From: Burkholderiaceae bacterium | GTDB lineage: Bacteria > Pseudomonadota > Gammaproteobacteria > Burkholderiales > Burkholderiaceae_C | Assembly (NCBI GenBank): GCA_024235855.1 | Contig: JACKLN010000006.1 | Span: forward strand, 62,001-126,000 | Direction: 5' to 3' | DNA: 64,000 nucleotides | In this document: positions 1 to 8,208 of the stretch, piece after piece | Position numbering within the stretch: the first letter of the stretch is position 1 | Layout: each line of letters begins with the position of its first letter | Position numbers and translations under genes: made by a program | The notes under the pieces: model-generated | Databases searched by the model: none | What the model was told of the DNA's origin: nothing | The model's input: only the letters and a program-made list of their open reading frames with translations

Positions 1-206
1 GCCTCGAAGGGGCGCTTGACGTCCTCGCGCGAGGCGTAGACATCCAGCTTGCAGCCCTCGGGCTTGGCGGCGAAGCGCGACGCGCCGACCTGGACCACGC
101 CGGTGGAGGCGCAGCCGGCCAGCAGCAGTGCCGCCAGCGTCAGCGGCAGGGCCCGCGTGAGCAGGCGGGCGGTGGTGCGGTGGCGGGGCATGGGCAAGGG
201 TCTCAT
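1..206 (-). CDS. Lipoprotein, partial (C-terminus outside the window)
   Basis: The minus-strand reading frame starts at ATG 204-206 behind an AGGAGC ribosome-binding site and runs off the left edge, so only about 68 codons are visible. The N-terminus has an arginine-rich stretch, a hydrophobic segment (LPLTLAALLLAGC) and a clear lipobox LAGC followed by ASTG, so the protein should be lipid-anchored after signal peptidase II cleavage. A second in-frame ATG lies five codons downstream (189-191), but the ribosome-binding site favours the upstream start. The visible mature part is too short to name a family. It is divergent from the PEP-CTERM gene on the plus strand. Confidence 0.75.
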   Translation of the reverse strand, partial: MRPLPMPRHRTTARLLTRALPLTLAALLLAGCASTGVVQVGASRFAAKPEGCKLDVYASREDVKRPFE

Positions 207-356
207 CGCAGGCTCCTGAAGATCGATGCGTTCCTGTCTGCTGCAGCAGGAACAGGCCGTGGATTCCCCGGAGCAGCGTACCACCCGGGCAAGGAACCAG
301 ACCAAGGGGGGGCGGGCGACGGGCGTCACGCGGCTTTCACACGAGCGGCCTAGCGT

Positions 357-1181
357 GTGCACACACCCCGAGGAGGATCCTTCATTCGCAACCCGACCCT
401 GGCCACCCTGCTGGCGTCCGTCCTGGCCGTCCCGGCCCATGCCGCCATCCAGATCACCACCGCCGACGACGTCTACGCCCAGGACTTCGACGGCCTGGCC
501 AGCAGCGGCACGGCCAACGCCTGGACCAACGACGACACACTGGCCGGCTGGAGCCTGTTCAACGCCAGCGGCGCGGCCATCGGCAGCTATCGCGCCGACA
601 CCGGCGCATCCAACACCGGCAGCTTCTACAGCTTCGGCAGCAGCGGCAGCACCGACCGCGCGCTCGGCGGCACCGGCTCCGGCGGCAGCTATTTCGGCTC
701 GCCGGCCAGCGGCAGCCTGGCCGGCTGGATCGCGGTGGCCTTCGAGAACGGCACCGGCGCCGGTCTGTCCGGATTCACGCTGGCCTTCGACGGCGAGCAG
801 TGGCGCAACGGCGGCAACACCAGCGCGCAGGCGATGACGCTGCAGTACGGCCTGGGCCACAGCTTCGACAGCGTGGTCGACTGGGTCACCCCCGGCGGCG
901 GCTTCGACTGGGCCTCGCCCGTCACCGGCAGCAGTGCCGCAGCGGTGGACGGCAATGCAGCCGGCCAGGTCGCCGGCCTGGGCGGCAGCGTGGCCCTGGA
1001 CTGGGCGGCCGGCCAGACGCTGTGGCTGCGCTGGGCCGAGGTCAACGACGTCGGCAGCGACCATGGCCTGGCCCTCGACAACCTGCAGTTCAGCGTCGCC
1101 GCCGTGCCCGAGCCCGGCACCTACGCCATGCTGCTGAGCGGCCTGCTGGCCATCGGCGCCTTCGTGCGCCGCAAGCAGTGA
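357..1181 (+). CDS. PEP-CTERM sorting domain protein
   Basis: An exported surface protein of up to 274 residues. An N-terminal signal peptide (TLATLLASVLAVPAHA) is followed by a Gly/Ser/Thr/Asn-rich body, and the C-terminus carries the PEP-CTERM signal: VPEPGTYAMLL, a hydrophobic segment, then a basic tail RRKQ. Proteins of this kind are processed by exosortase and are usually tied to exopolysaccharide or envelope biogenesis. The start is uncertain. GTG at 357 is the first standard codon, but the only good ribosome-binding site (AGGAGG, 371-376) lies inside that frame, 7 bases before an in-frame ATT at 384. Starting there would give a conventional short signal peptide. The nuclease gene begins 5 bases after the stop, suggesting one transcript. 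The specific function is unknown. Confidence 0.85.
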   Translation: MHTPRGGSFIRNPTLATLLASVLAVPAHAAIQITTADDVYAQDFDGLASSGTANAWTNDDTLAGWSLFNASGAAIGSYRADTGASNTGSFYSFGSSGSTDRALGGTGSGGSYFGSPASGSLAGWIAVAFENGTGAGLSGFTLAFDGEQWRNGGNTSAQAMTLQYGLGHSFDSVVDWVTPGGGFDWASPVTGSSAAAVDGNAAGQVAGLGGSVALDWAAGQTLWLRWAEVNDVGSDHGLALDNLQFSVAAVPEPGTYAMLLSGLLAIGAFVRRKQ

Positions 1182-1186
1182 ACCCC

Positions 1187-3451
1187 ATGCGCCTGCTGCA
1201 CACGATCGCCGCCGCCGCGCTGCTGGCCTGCGGCTCGTCCACCTGGGCCCAGGTCGCCACGCGCATTCCCGCCCTGCAGGGGAACGGCGCCGTCAGCCCG
1301 CTGGCCGGCCAGCGCGTGACTACCGAGGGCGTGGTCACGCACGTGGTCCACAACGGCTTCTTCCTGCAGGACCCGCTGGGCGACGGCGACCCGGCCACGT
1401 CCGACGGCGTCTTCGTCTTCACGTCCAGCGCGCCGACGGTGAGCGTGGGCGACGTCGTGCGCCTGACCGGTACGGTGACCGAGTTCGACGTCTCGGGCAG
1501 CACCGCCAATCCGGCGGCCGAGGCACGCCCGCTGACCGAGCTCACCAGCATCGGTGGCCTGACCGTGCTCGGCAGCGGCAGCGTGACACCCACCCTGGTG
1601 ACGTTGCCGGTGCCCGATGCCGACGGCCTGGAGCGCTACGAGGGCATGCTGGTCACGCTGGCCGGCCAGGAGGGTGCGCCGCTGACGGTGCAGCAGAACT
1701 TCTTCCAGGGTCGCTACGGCCAGCTGACCGTGGCCGCCGGCGGCCGCCGCGAGACACCCACCAATGCGCATCGCCCGGGCACACCAGAAGCGCTGGCCCT
1801 GGCCAGCCTGAACGCGCGCAGCACGCTGCTGCTGGACGACAACAGCAGCCGTCAGAACCCCGCGCCCACGCCCTACCTGGACCCGGCCAGTGGCATGGTG
1901 CGGGCCGGCGACACGGTGGCCTCGCTCACCGGCGCCCTCGACTTCGGCCTGGCCACCAACAGCAGCGCCGGCATCGTGGCCTACCGGCTGCAGCCCACGG
2001 TGGCGCCCGTCTTCACCGTCGGCAACCCGCGCCCGGCCACGCCGCCGGCGGTGGGCGGCAACCTGAAGCTCGCGGCCTTCAACGTGCTGAACTACTTCAC
2101 CACGTTCACCAACGGCAGCGACGCCTTCGGCAACAGCGGCCAGACCTGCACCCAGGGCGGCAGCACGCCGTCGGCCAGCCTGTGCCGCGGCGCCAGCAAC
2201 GCCACCGAGTTGGAGCGCCAGCGCACGAAGATCGTCGCCGCACTCGCCGCCATCGACGCCGACGTGGTCGGGCTGATGGAGATCCAGAACAACGGCGACG
2301 TCGCGGCACAGCACCTGGCCGACGCGCTCAACGCCGTCGCCGGTGCCGGCACCTGGGCGGTGGCCGGCGGCGCGGTCAGCGGCGGCGGCACCGGTTCCGA
2401 CGCCATCCGCACGGCGCTGCTCTGCAAGCCAGGACGCCTGGCGCGCGTGGGTGCGGCCGTCAGCGACGCCGACCCGGTGCACAACCGCCCGCCACTGGCG
2501 CAGACCTTCGAGGCGGCCAACGGCGAGCGCTTCACGGTGATCGTCAACCACTTCAAGTCCAAGGGCTGCGGCGATGCCACAGGCCCCGACCTGGACCAGA
2601 CCGACGGCCAGGGCTGCTACAACGCGCAGCGGACGGCGCAGGCCCAGGCGCTGGCCGGCTTCGCGGCCAGCCTGAGCCCGGGTGGCGGCCGCGTGCTGAT
2701 CACCGGCGACCTCAATGCCTACGGGCAGGAGGACCCGATCGCCACGCTGGCCGCCGCCGGCTACGCCGACCAGCTGCTGCGCTTCGGCGCCGCCAACGGC
2801 CCGGTGTATTCCTACGTCTTCGACGGCGCGGCGGGGCGGCTGGACCACGCCCTGGCCAGCGCGCCGCTGGCCGCACTGGTGACCGGCGCGGCCACCTGGG
2901 CCATCAACGCCGACGAGGCGTCGCTGCGCGACTACAACCAGGAGTTCAAGGCGCCCAACCTGTGTTCTGGCGCACCCTGCCCGGCCGACCCGTACGCGCC
3001 GGACGTGTACCGGGCCTCCGACCACGACCCGGTGATCCTGGGCCTGGCGCTGTACAAGGCCGTGACCGGCGATGCCGGGCGCAACGTGCTGGTGGGCAGC
3101 GCCGGTGATGACCTGGTCACCGGCTTCGCCGGCGCCGACCGCCTCACCGGCGGCGCCGGGGCCGACCTGTTCGCCTACACGTCGATGCGCGACGCGGGCG
3201 ACGTGGTGACCGACTTCATGCCGGGCGAGGACCGCATCGACCTGCGCGCGCTGCTGACGCCCACCGGCTACGTTGGCGACGACGCGGTGGCCGACGGTGT
3301 CGTGCGCTTCCGGCCGGCGCTGGGCGGCAGCACACGCGTGGAGGTCGATCTTGACGGACCGAACGGCAGCGGCGTCTTCCGCGCCCTGCTGACGCTGCGC
3401 GGCGTGAGCCCGGCGGCACTGGACGGCCGCCGCGACCTGCTGGTGAAGTGA
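1187..3451 (+). CDS. Secreted ExeM/NucH-type endonuclease with RTX-like C-terminus
   Basis: A 754-residue predicted extracellular nuclease. It has a signal peptide (MRLLHTIAAAALLACGSSTWAQ), an OB-fold-like region at about 30-280, and an endonuclease/exonuclease/phosphatase domain at about 290-625. Recognisable motifs of the latter are KLAAFNVLNYF, GLMEIQNNG, VNHFKSKGCGD, LITGDLNAYG and ASDHDPVI, which supply the metal-binding and catalytic Asn, Glu, Asp and His residues of the family. The last ~120 residues read NVLVGSAGDDLVTGFAGADR, with GGAGADLF and DFMPGEDRIDL following, like the haemolysin-type calcium-binding repeats of type I secreted proteins. ATG 1187 is chosen because it follows the preceding stop by 5 bases and opens the signal peptide; the frame stays open further upstream. 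Likely role: degradation of extracellular DNA. The substrate is inferred from the family. Confidence 0.88.
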   Translation: MRLLHTIAAAALLACGSSTWAQVATRIPALQGNGAVSPLAGQRVTTEGVVTHVVHNGFFLQDPLGDGDPATSDGVFVFTSSAPTVSVGDVVRLTGTVTEFDVSGSTANPAAEARPLTELTSIGGLTVLGSGSVTPTLVTLPVPDADGLERYEGMLVTLAGQEGAPLTVQQNFFQGRYGQLTVAAGGRRETPTNAHRPGTPEALALASLNARSTLLLDDNSSRQNPAPTPYLDPASGMVRAGDTVASLTGALDFGLATNSSAGIVAYRLQPTVAPVFTVGNPRPATPPAVGGNLKLAAFNVLNYFTTFTNGSDAFGNSGQTCTQGGSTPSASLCRGASNATELERQRTKIVAALAAIDADVVGLMEIQNNGDVAAQHLADALNAVAGAGTWAVAGGAVSGGGTGSDAIRTALLCKPGRLARVGAAVSDADPVHNRPPLAQTFEAANGERFTVIVNHFKSKGCGDATGPDLDQTDGQGCYNAQRTAQAQALAGFAASLSPGGGRVLITGDLNAYGQEDPIATLAAAGYADQLLRFGAANGPVYSYVFDGAAGRLDHALASAPLAALVTGAATWAINADEASLRDYNQEFKAPNLCSGAPCPADPYAPDVYRASDHDPVILGLALYKAVTGDAGRNVLVGSAGDDLVTGFAGADRLTGGAGADLFAYTSMRDAGDVVTDFMPGEDRIDLRALLTPTGYVGDDAVADGVVRFRPALGGSTRVEVDLDGPNGSGVFRALLTLRGVSPAALDGRRDLLVK

Positions 3452-3465
3452 TGCGGAGCCCGACG

Positions 3466-4092
3466 ATGAAACACCTCCTGACCCTGGCCGCACTGGCCTT
3501 GCCCGTCGGCGCGGCGCAGGCCGCCTGGTCCACCGCCGGCGACGTGGTCGACACCGGCGCCACCCTGACGCTGACCACCGCCTGGCTGGCACCGGGCGAC
3601 CCGGACGCGCCGTTCAACCTCAGTGGGGTCGCGGCGGTGGACATCGCGCTCGTCGAGGCGGCCGCCGGCGTGCCGGCCTTCGCACTGGATCGGGGCGAGG
3701 ACGCGGCCACCGAAGGGTCGGTGGCGGGGCAGTCGCTGGCCGTGGCCGCGGGCGACACGCTGCGCTTCGACTGGACCTTCGACAGCGTCGACGGCAGCTT
3801 CGCGGACCACGCCTTCGCGGTGCTCGATGGTCAGGTGTTCACGCTGGCTACCGGCCCGGGCGCCAGCGTGGGCACGTTCAGCCACGTCTTCGACGCGGCG
3901 GCCACGGTGTCGTTCGCCGTCGGCGTGGTCGACCTCGTGGACGTGCTCGGCGTGTCGACGCTCGGCGTCGCCGGGCTGACGCTGACGCCGGCCGTGCCCG
4001 AGCCGGGCGGCCTGGCGCTGATGCTGGCCGGCGGTGCCGTGCTGTGGGCGCGCCGGCGTGCGGTCAGGCCGCGGGTCGTGGCGCGACCCTGA
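3466..4092 (+). CDS. PEP-CTERM sorting domain protein
   Basis: A 208-residue exported protein. It starts with the signal peptide MKHLLTLAALALPVGAAQA and ends with the PEP-CTERM signal: AVPEPGGLALMLAGG, a short hydrophobic stretch and an arginine-rich tail. The body is rich in Asp, Ala, Val and Thr with no recognised enzyme domain. In-frame GTG 3448 and ATG 3451 lie upstream, but ATG 3466 is preferred because it begins the signal peptide and has GGAG at a plausible distance. It follows the nuclease stop by 14 bases, so PEP-CTERM, nuclease and PEP-CTERM genes look like one operon. The shared sorting signal points to an exosortase encoded elsewhere. Function unknown. Confidence 0.83.
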   Translation: MKHLLTLAALALPVGAAQAAWSTAGDVVDTGATLTLTTAWLAPGDPDAPFNLSGVAAVDIALVEAAAGVPAFALDRGEDAATEGSVAGQSLAVAAGDTLRFDWTFDSVDGSFADHAFAVLDGQVFTLATGPGASVGTFSHVFDAAATVSFAVGVVDLVDVLGVSTLGVAGLTLTPAVPEPGGLALMLAGGAVLWARRRAVRPRVVARP

Positions 4093-4102
4093 ACGGCACC
4101 GC

Positions 4103-5338
4103 TCAGCGCAGCCAGGCCAGCAGCCGTGCCGCCACGTCGGCGCGGCTGAGCAGGTCGAAGTGGCTGGCGCCGGTGACGATCAACCGCCGGTCGGGGCGGA
4201 ACCGCAGCCGCAGGGCCGGGTCGGCATGTTCGCCCAGCGCGCTGGCCAGCGGCACCAGGCCGTCGCCGATCAGGGCGTCGTGCAGGCCGCGCCTTGGCGC
4301 GACGGCGCGGGCCGTGGTGGCGGCCACCACGTGGCAGGCCACGCCGCGTGGCAGCGGGGTCGGACGGCGGTCGTCGTGCGTCTGGTCGTGCCGATGCCGG
4401 TGCGCCCAGTCGGCCTCCTGCACGTTGCCGTAGCGCAGGTCGGTGATGCCGGCGCTGCGCACACGGCCCAGCCGGGCCAGCGGTGCGGCGTACGGCGAGA
4501 CCCCCAGCGCCGCGTCCACCAGGCGCCCGCCGCGCTCCAGCGCCGCGCCGTGGTGCGGCGTGCCCAGGAAGACCACCCGCGACAGCCGCCGGCGCCACGG
4601 CCGACCGGCGGCCCCGTGGCAGGCGCTGCGTGCCACCAGACCGCCCATGCTGTGGCCAACGATCATCAACTCGTCCACCGGCACCGGCCAGTGCGCCACC
4701 AGGTCGTCCAGTGCCGCCGCGAAGTCCTGGCCGTTCTGCGACACGTGGCGGCCGCTGTTGTAGTGCAGGTAGACGGGCGTGACGCCCAGCGCCTGCGCCA
4801 GCACCTGCCCATGGTCGTGCCCGTGGCGGCGCGACTGCCCGTCGTGCATGGCCAGGCCGTGCACCAGCACCAGCACGCGCCGGGACGGCGTGGCCGCCGC
4901 CGTCGCCAGGGCCTCGCGCCACGGCCGCCCGCCGATGCGCAGTTGCATCGGGATGGCCAGCGGGTTGCCGGTGTCGGCCAGGTGGTCGCCGACCACGCCA
5001 TTGAGCGCGGCCACGACGGCCTCGCGCCGCGGGCCCGTGGCCGCCAGCCCGGTGGGCAGTGCGCGCCACAGCCCGTCCAGGCCGGCGCCCACGACGCGCG
5101 TCGTGCCGCGCACCGCGCCGTAGACGAAGCCGGTGATGCCGCCGGTGCGGCCTTCCGGGCGCTGGCCCAGCGGGTGCGGACGCGACAGCACCGTGTGGTG
5201 CATCGCCTCCACGATGTCGGTGACGCCGAGCACGGCCTGCACGCCCAGCCGCGACAGGCCACGCAGGTCCGCCGGGCGCAGCGGCAAGCCGCGCATCGGC
5301 CGGGCTCCGGGGCGCTCTGACGGTGGTGGGGGGTTCAT
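4103..5338 (-). CDS. Alpha/beta hydrolase, PGAP1/lipase-like
   Basis: A 411-residue protein with an alpha/beta-hydrolase core. Visible landmarks are the oxyanion-hole strand VLVLVHGLAMHDGQ at about residue 190, the nucleophile elbow MIVGHSMGGLVARS (catalytic Ser) at about 255, GDGLVPL as a plausible acid region, and GASHFDLL near the C-terminus as the likely catalytic His. The N-terminal ~170 residues match nothing I recognise. There is no obvious signal peptide. It is convergent with the PEP-CTERM gene, with a 10-base gap. An alternative start at the internal ATG (MRGLPLRPADL) is possible since neither start has a strong ribosome-binding site. The family includes lipases and esterases; the substrate cannot be deduced. 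Confidence 0.82.
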   Translation of the reverse strand: MNPPPPSERPGARPMRGLPLRPADLRGLSRLGVQAVLGVTDIVEAMHHTVLSRPHPLGQRPEGRTGGITGFVYGAVRGTTRVVGAGLDGLWRALPTGLAATGPRREAVVAALNGVVGDHLADTGNPLAIPMQLRIGGRPWREALATAAATPSRRVLVLVHGLAMHDGQSRRHGHDHGQVLAQALGVTPVYLHYNSGRHVSQNGQDFAAALDDLVAHWPVPVDELMIVGHSMGGLVARSACHGAAGRPWRRRLSRVVFLGTPHHGAALERGGRLVDAALGVSPYAAPLARLGRVRSAGITDLRYGNVQEADWAHRHRHDQTHDDRRPTPLPRGVACHVVAATTARAVAPRRGLHDALIGDGLVPLASALGEHADPALRLRFRPDRRLIVTGASHFDLLSRADVAARLLAWLR

Positions 5339-5409
5339 CTGAACACTCTGCGCCCGCTGGTGCCCCGGGGCAAGCGCGGCTTTAGGGTGCGCTCCCTTCT
5401 TCCGGGGCG

Positions 5410-5429
5410 GCGCGCCCGGCCGGGCGCGC
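5410..5429 (-). terminator. GC-only perfect palindrome after the Crp/Fnr gene
   Basis: A perfect 20-base palindrome (GCGCGCCCGG and its complement) lies 2 bases beyond the stop codon of the minus-strand Crp/Fnr gene. It can form a 10-bp stem but is not followed by a T-run. It is therefore either a weak or Rho-assisted terminator or a mRNA-end-stabilising hairpin. Confidence 0.4.
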
Positions 5430-5431
5430 GC

Positions 5432-6142
5432 TCAGGTGCGGTAGCCGCGCAGGCCCTCGAGATCCAGCACACGCACGCCGCCGTACTCCACCGCGATGAC
5501 GCCGGCGGCCTGCAGCGTGCGCAGGGCCTCGTTGACGCGCTGGCGCGACAGGCCCACCAGGTAGCCCAGCTCCTGCTGCGTGATGCGCAGCAACGTGCCC
5601 ACGCCCGGGTACAGCACCGGGTGGAACAGCGCCGCCAGGTTGCGCGCGACGCGTTCGTCCGGGTGCGTCAGGCGGTCGATCTCGCGCGCCGCGATGAACT
5701 GGCCCAGTCGCTCGTTGAGCTGGTTCATCACGAAGCGGTTGAAGCCGATGCTGTGGTCCAGCAGCCAATCGAAGGTCTGCACCGTGATGCCGGCCACCAG
5801 GCTGCTGCGCAGCGCCTGGATGTTGTAGCGGTAGTGCTCGTGCTTGAGCACCGTGCCTTCGCCGAACCAGCCGCCCGGCGGCACGCCGGTGAAGGTCATC
5901 GCCTGGCCGGTGGCGCTGTCGTTGCTCATCTTCAGCAGGCCGTCGACCAGGCCCAGCCAATGGGCCGCCGGGCGGCCGACGCGGCAGATCACCTCGCCAG
6001 GCTCGGCGCGCACCACGCGCAGGTCGTCCACCGCCCGCAGCCGCTCGGCCGGCGCCAGCGTGGCCAGCCAGGGGATGCCGGCCAGTTCGGCGTCGGTGGC
6101 GGCGCGCGAACGGGTGATCAGCGGCGTCGCGGCAGCAGGCAT
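5432..6142 (-). CDS. Crp/Fnr-family transcriptional regulator
   Basis: A 236-residue regulator. Residues ~20-140 form a cyclic-nucleotide-binding-like beta-barrel (GEVICRVGRPAAHWLGLVDG and, further on, PPGGWFGEGTVL). Then comes a long dimerisation helix, and then a winged helix-turn-helix with ITQQELGYLVGLSRQRVNEA as recognition element. The N-terminus lacks the cysteine cluster of FNR, so oxygen sensing by an iron-sulphur cluster is unlikely. The E-S-R phosphate-binding cassette of true CRP is not evident, so the ligand is unknown. The gene is divergent from the CoA-ligase/ABC-transport operon. The only strong palindrome in the shared intergenic region (6185-6202) is the likely operator, so local control of that operon is inferred. 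Confidence 0.92.
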   Translation of the reverse strand: MPAAATPLITRSRAATDAELAGIPWLATLAPAERLRAVDDLRVVRAEPGEVICRVGRPAAHWLGLVDGLLKMSNDSATGQAMTFTGVPPGGWFGEGTVLKHEHYRYNIQALRSSLVAGITVQTFDWLLDHSIGFNRFVMNQLNERLGQFIAAREIDRLTHPDERVARNLAALFHPVLYPGVGTLLRITQQELGYLVGLSRQRVNEALRTLQAAGVIAVEYGGVRVLDLEGLRGYRT

Positions 6143-6184
6143 GGTGGCAGACGCGGGTAATACCTGAGAGGAGCTTCCCGAAGA

Positions 6185-6202
6185 TTGTCGTCAGAACGAC
6201 AA
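6185..6202. promoter_or_regulatory. Inverted repeat, likely Crp/Fnr-family operator
   Basis: TTGTCGT-CAGA-ACGACAA is a perfect 7+7 inverted repeat with a 4-base centre. It sits between the divergent Crp/Fnr gene (ATG at 6142) and the CoA-ligase gene (TTG at 6256). The size and symmetry suit a dimeric Crp/Fnr-type regulator, though the sequence is neither the FNR (TTGAT-N4-ATCAA) nor the CRP (TGTGA-N6-TCACA) consensus. Confidence 0.6.
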
Positions 6203-6255
6203 CATGGCGTCAAAGGGCTTTCCAGAATGCACGTGTTCCCCTGGAGGGCCGCGCC

Positions 6256-8208
6256 TTGACCGTCACCACCACGTTCCCGCAACAGTTGCTGCGCCACGCT
6301 GCCGACCGGCCGCAGGCCCCGGCGCTGCGCATCAAGGAATACGGCATCTGGCAGACCACCAGCTGGCAGGCGCTGGCGCAGATGGTGCGCGAGATGGCCG
6401 GTGGTCTGGCCGAAGCCGGCCTGCAGCGTGGCGAGCACGTGGTGGTCATCGGCGAGAACCGGCCGCGCCTGTACGCCGCGATGCTGGCCACGCAGGCGCT
6501 GGGCGGCATCCCGGTGCCGCTGTACCAGGACGCGGTGGCCGCCGAGTTCGTGTTCCCGATCCAGAACGCCGAGGTGCGCTTCGCGATCGTGGAGGACCAG
6601 GAGCAGGTGGACAAGCTGCTGGAGATCCGCGTCGACAACCCGCAGGTCACGCGCATCTGGTACGACGAGCCGCGCGGCCTGCGCAAGTACGACGAGCCGG
6701 GGCTGGCATCGCTGGACGCGCTGCAGGAAGCCGGGCGCGCCTGGAACACGGCGCACCCGGGCCAGGTGGACGCGGAGATCGCCAAGGGCCAGCCCGCCGA
6801 CGTGGCCGCGATGTTCTTCACCAGCGGCACCACCGGCAAGCCCAAGGGCGTGGTGCACACCCATGCGACGCTGGCCGACCGCGCCGCCGCCGGCGCCCGA
6901 TTCGACAAGCTCACGGCCGACGAGGACATCCTGGCCTACCTGCCGCCGGCCTGGATCGGCCAGAACATCTTCAGCTACGCGCAGTGGCTGGCCTGCGGCT
7001 ACACGGTCAACTGCCCGGAGAACGCGGCCACGGTGATGATCGACCTCAAGGAGGTCGGCCCCACCTACTACTTCGCGCCGCCGCGGGTGTTCGAGGGCCT
7101 GCTGACCAGCGTGATGATCCGCATGGAGGATGCAGGCGCGCTCAAGCGCTGGATGTTCCACAAGGGCATGGAACTGGCGCGCCGCGTGGGCCCGGACATC
7201 ATGGACGGCAGGCCGGTGGGCGGCCTGGACAAGCTGAAGTACGCGCTGGGCAACCTCTTCGTCTACGGCCCGCTGCGCAACACGCTGGGCCTGAGCCGCG
7301 TGCGCGTGGCCTACACCGCCGGCGAGGCGATCGGGCCCGACCTGTTCACCTTCTACCGCTCCATCGGCATCAACCTCAAGCAGCTCTACGGCAGCACCGA
7401 GACCGCGGTCTTCGTCTGCCTGCAGCCCGACCACGAGGCCAAGGCCGACACCGTGGGCGTGCCCATCGAGGGCGTGGAGATCAAGCTCGCGGACAACGGC
7501 GAGATCCTGGTCAAGAGCCCGGGCCTGCTGCGCGAGTACTACAAGAACCCCGAGGCCACGGCCGAGGTGCTGACCAACGACGGCTGGTACCACACCGGCG
7601 ACGCCGGCTTCCTGGATGCCGGTGGTCACCTGAAGATCATCGACCGCGCCAAGGACGTCGGCCGGCTGCAGGGCGGCGCGCACGACGGCGCGATGTTCGC
7701 GCCCAAGTACGTGGAGAACAAGCTGAAGTTCTTCCCCTTCATCAAGGAGGCGGTGGCCTTCGGCGACCGCCGCGAGAAGGCCTGCGCCTTCATCAACATC
7801 GACGTGGAAGCGGTGGGCAACTGGGCCGAGAAGCGCAACCTGCCCTACGCCGGCTACACCGATCTGGCGCAGAAGCCCGAGGTCTACACGCTGATCCAGG
7901 AGTGCGTGGAGAAGGTCAATGCCGACCTCGCGCAGGACGAAAAGCTCGCCGGCAGCCAGGTCAGCCGCTTCCTGATCCTGCACAAGGAGCTCGACGCCGA
8001 CGACGGCGAGCTCACCCGCACGCGCAAGGTGCGCCGCGGCTACATCGGCGAGCGCTATCAGGTGCTGGTGGACGCGCTGTACGGCGGCAAGACCGAACAG
8101 TACGTGGAGACGCCCGTGAAGTTCGAGGACGGCCGCACCGGCATGGTCAGCGCGACGCTGAAGATCGCCGACGCCAAGACCTTTCCTGCCGTGAAGAGGG
8201 CCGCCTGA
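6256..8208 (+). CDS. AMP-dependent acyl-CoA synthetase/ligase, long-chain type
   Basis: A 650-residue adenylate-forming enzyme that should activate a carboxylic acid to its CoA thioester with ATP. The ATP-binding P-loop reads FFTSGTTGKPKGVVHTH at about residue 195. Further core motifs are YGSTETA at about 377, WYHTGDAG at about 443 and LKIIDRAKD at about 459. The total length fits long-chain/FadD-like synthetases. The start is TTG 6256, seven bases after CTGGAGGG, and it yields the expected N-terminus. Its stop overlaps the livG-like ATG by one base (TGATG), so it is the first gene of the transport operon. The natural substrate is unknown. The transporter next to it suggests that an imported organic acid, rather than a membrane lipid, is activated. 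Confidence 0.93.
   Translation: MTVTTTFPQQLLRHAADRPQAPALRIKEYGIWQTTSWQALAQMVREMAGGLAEAGLQRGEHVVVIGENRPRLYAAMLATQALGGIPVPLYQDAVAAEFVFPIQNAEVRFAIVEDQEQVDKLLEIRVDNPQVTRIWYDEPRGLRKYDEPGLASLDALQEAGRAWNTAHPGQVDAEIAKGQPADVAAMFFTSGTTGKPKGVVHTHATLADRAAAGARFDKLTADEDILAYLPPAWIGQNIFSYAQWLACGYTVNCPENAATVMIDLKEVGPTYYFAPPRVFEGLLTSVMIRMEDAGALKRWMFHKGMELARRVGPDIMDGRPVGGLDKLKYALGNLFVYGPLRNTLGLSRVRVAYTAGEAIGPDLFTFYRSIGINLKQLYGSTETAVFVCLQPDHEAKADTVGVPIEGVEIKLADNGEILVKSPGLLREYYKNPEATAEVLTNDGWYHTGDAGFLDAGGHLKIIDRAKDVGRLQGGAHDGAMFAPKYVENKLKFFPFIKEAVAFGDRREKACAFINIDVEAVGNWAEKRNLPYAGYTDLAQKPEVYTLIQECVEKVNADLAQDEKLAGSQVSRFLILHKELDADDGELTRTRKVRRGYIGERYQVLVDALYGGKTEQYVETPVKFEDGRTGMVSATLKIADAKTFPAVKRAA

Noticed and set aside
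1121..3592. An 823-codon minus-strand open frame opposite the nuclease
   Set aside because: It is low-complexity Arg/Ala/Gly sequence without motifs; the plus strand encodes recognisable nuclease motifs.
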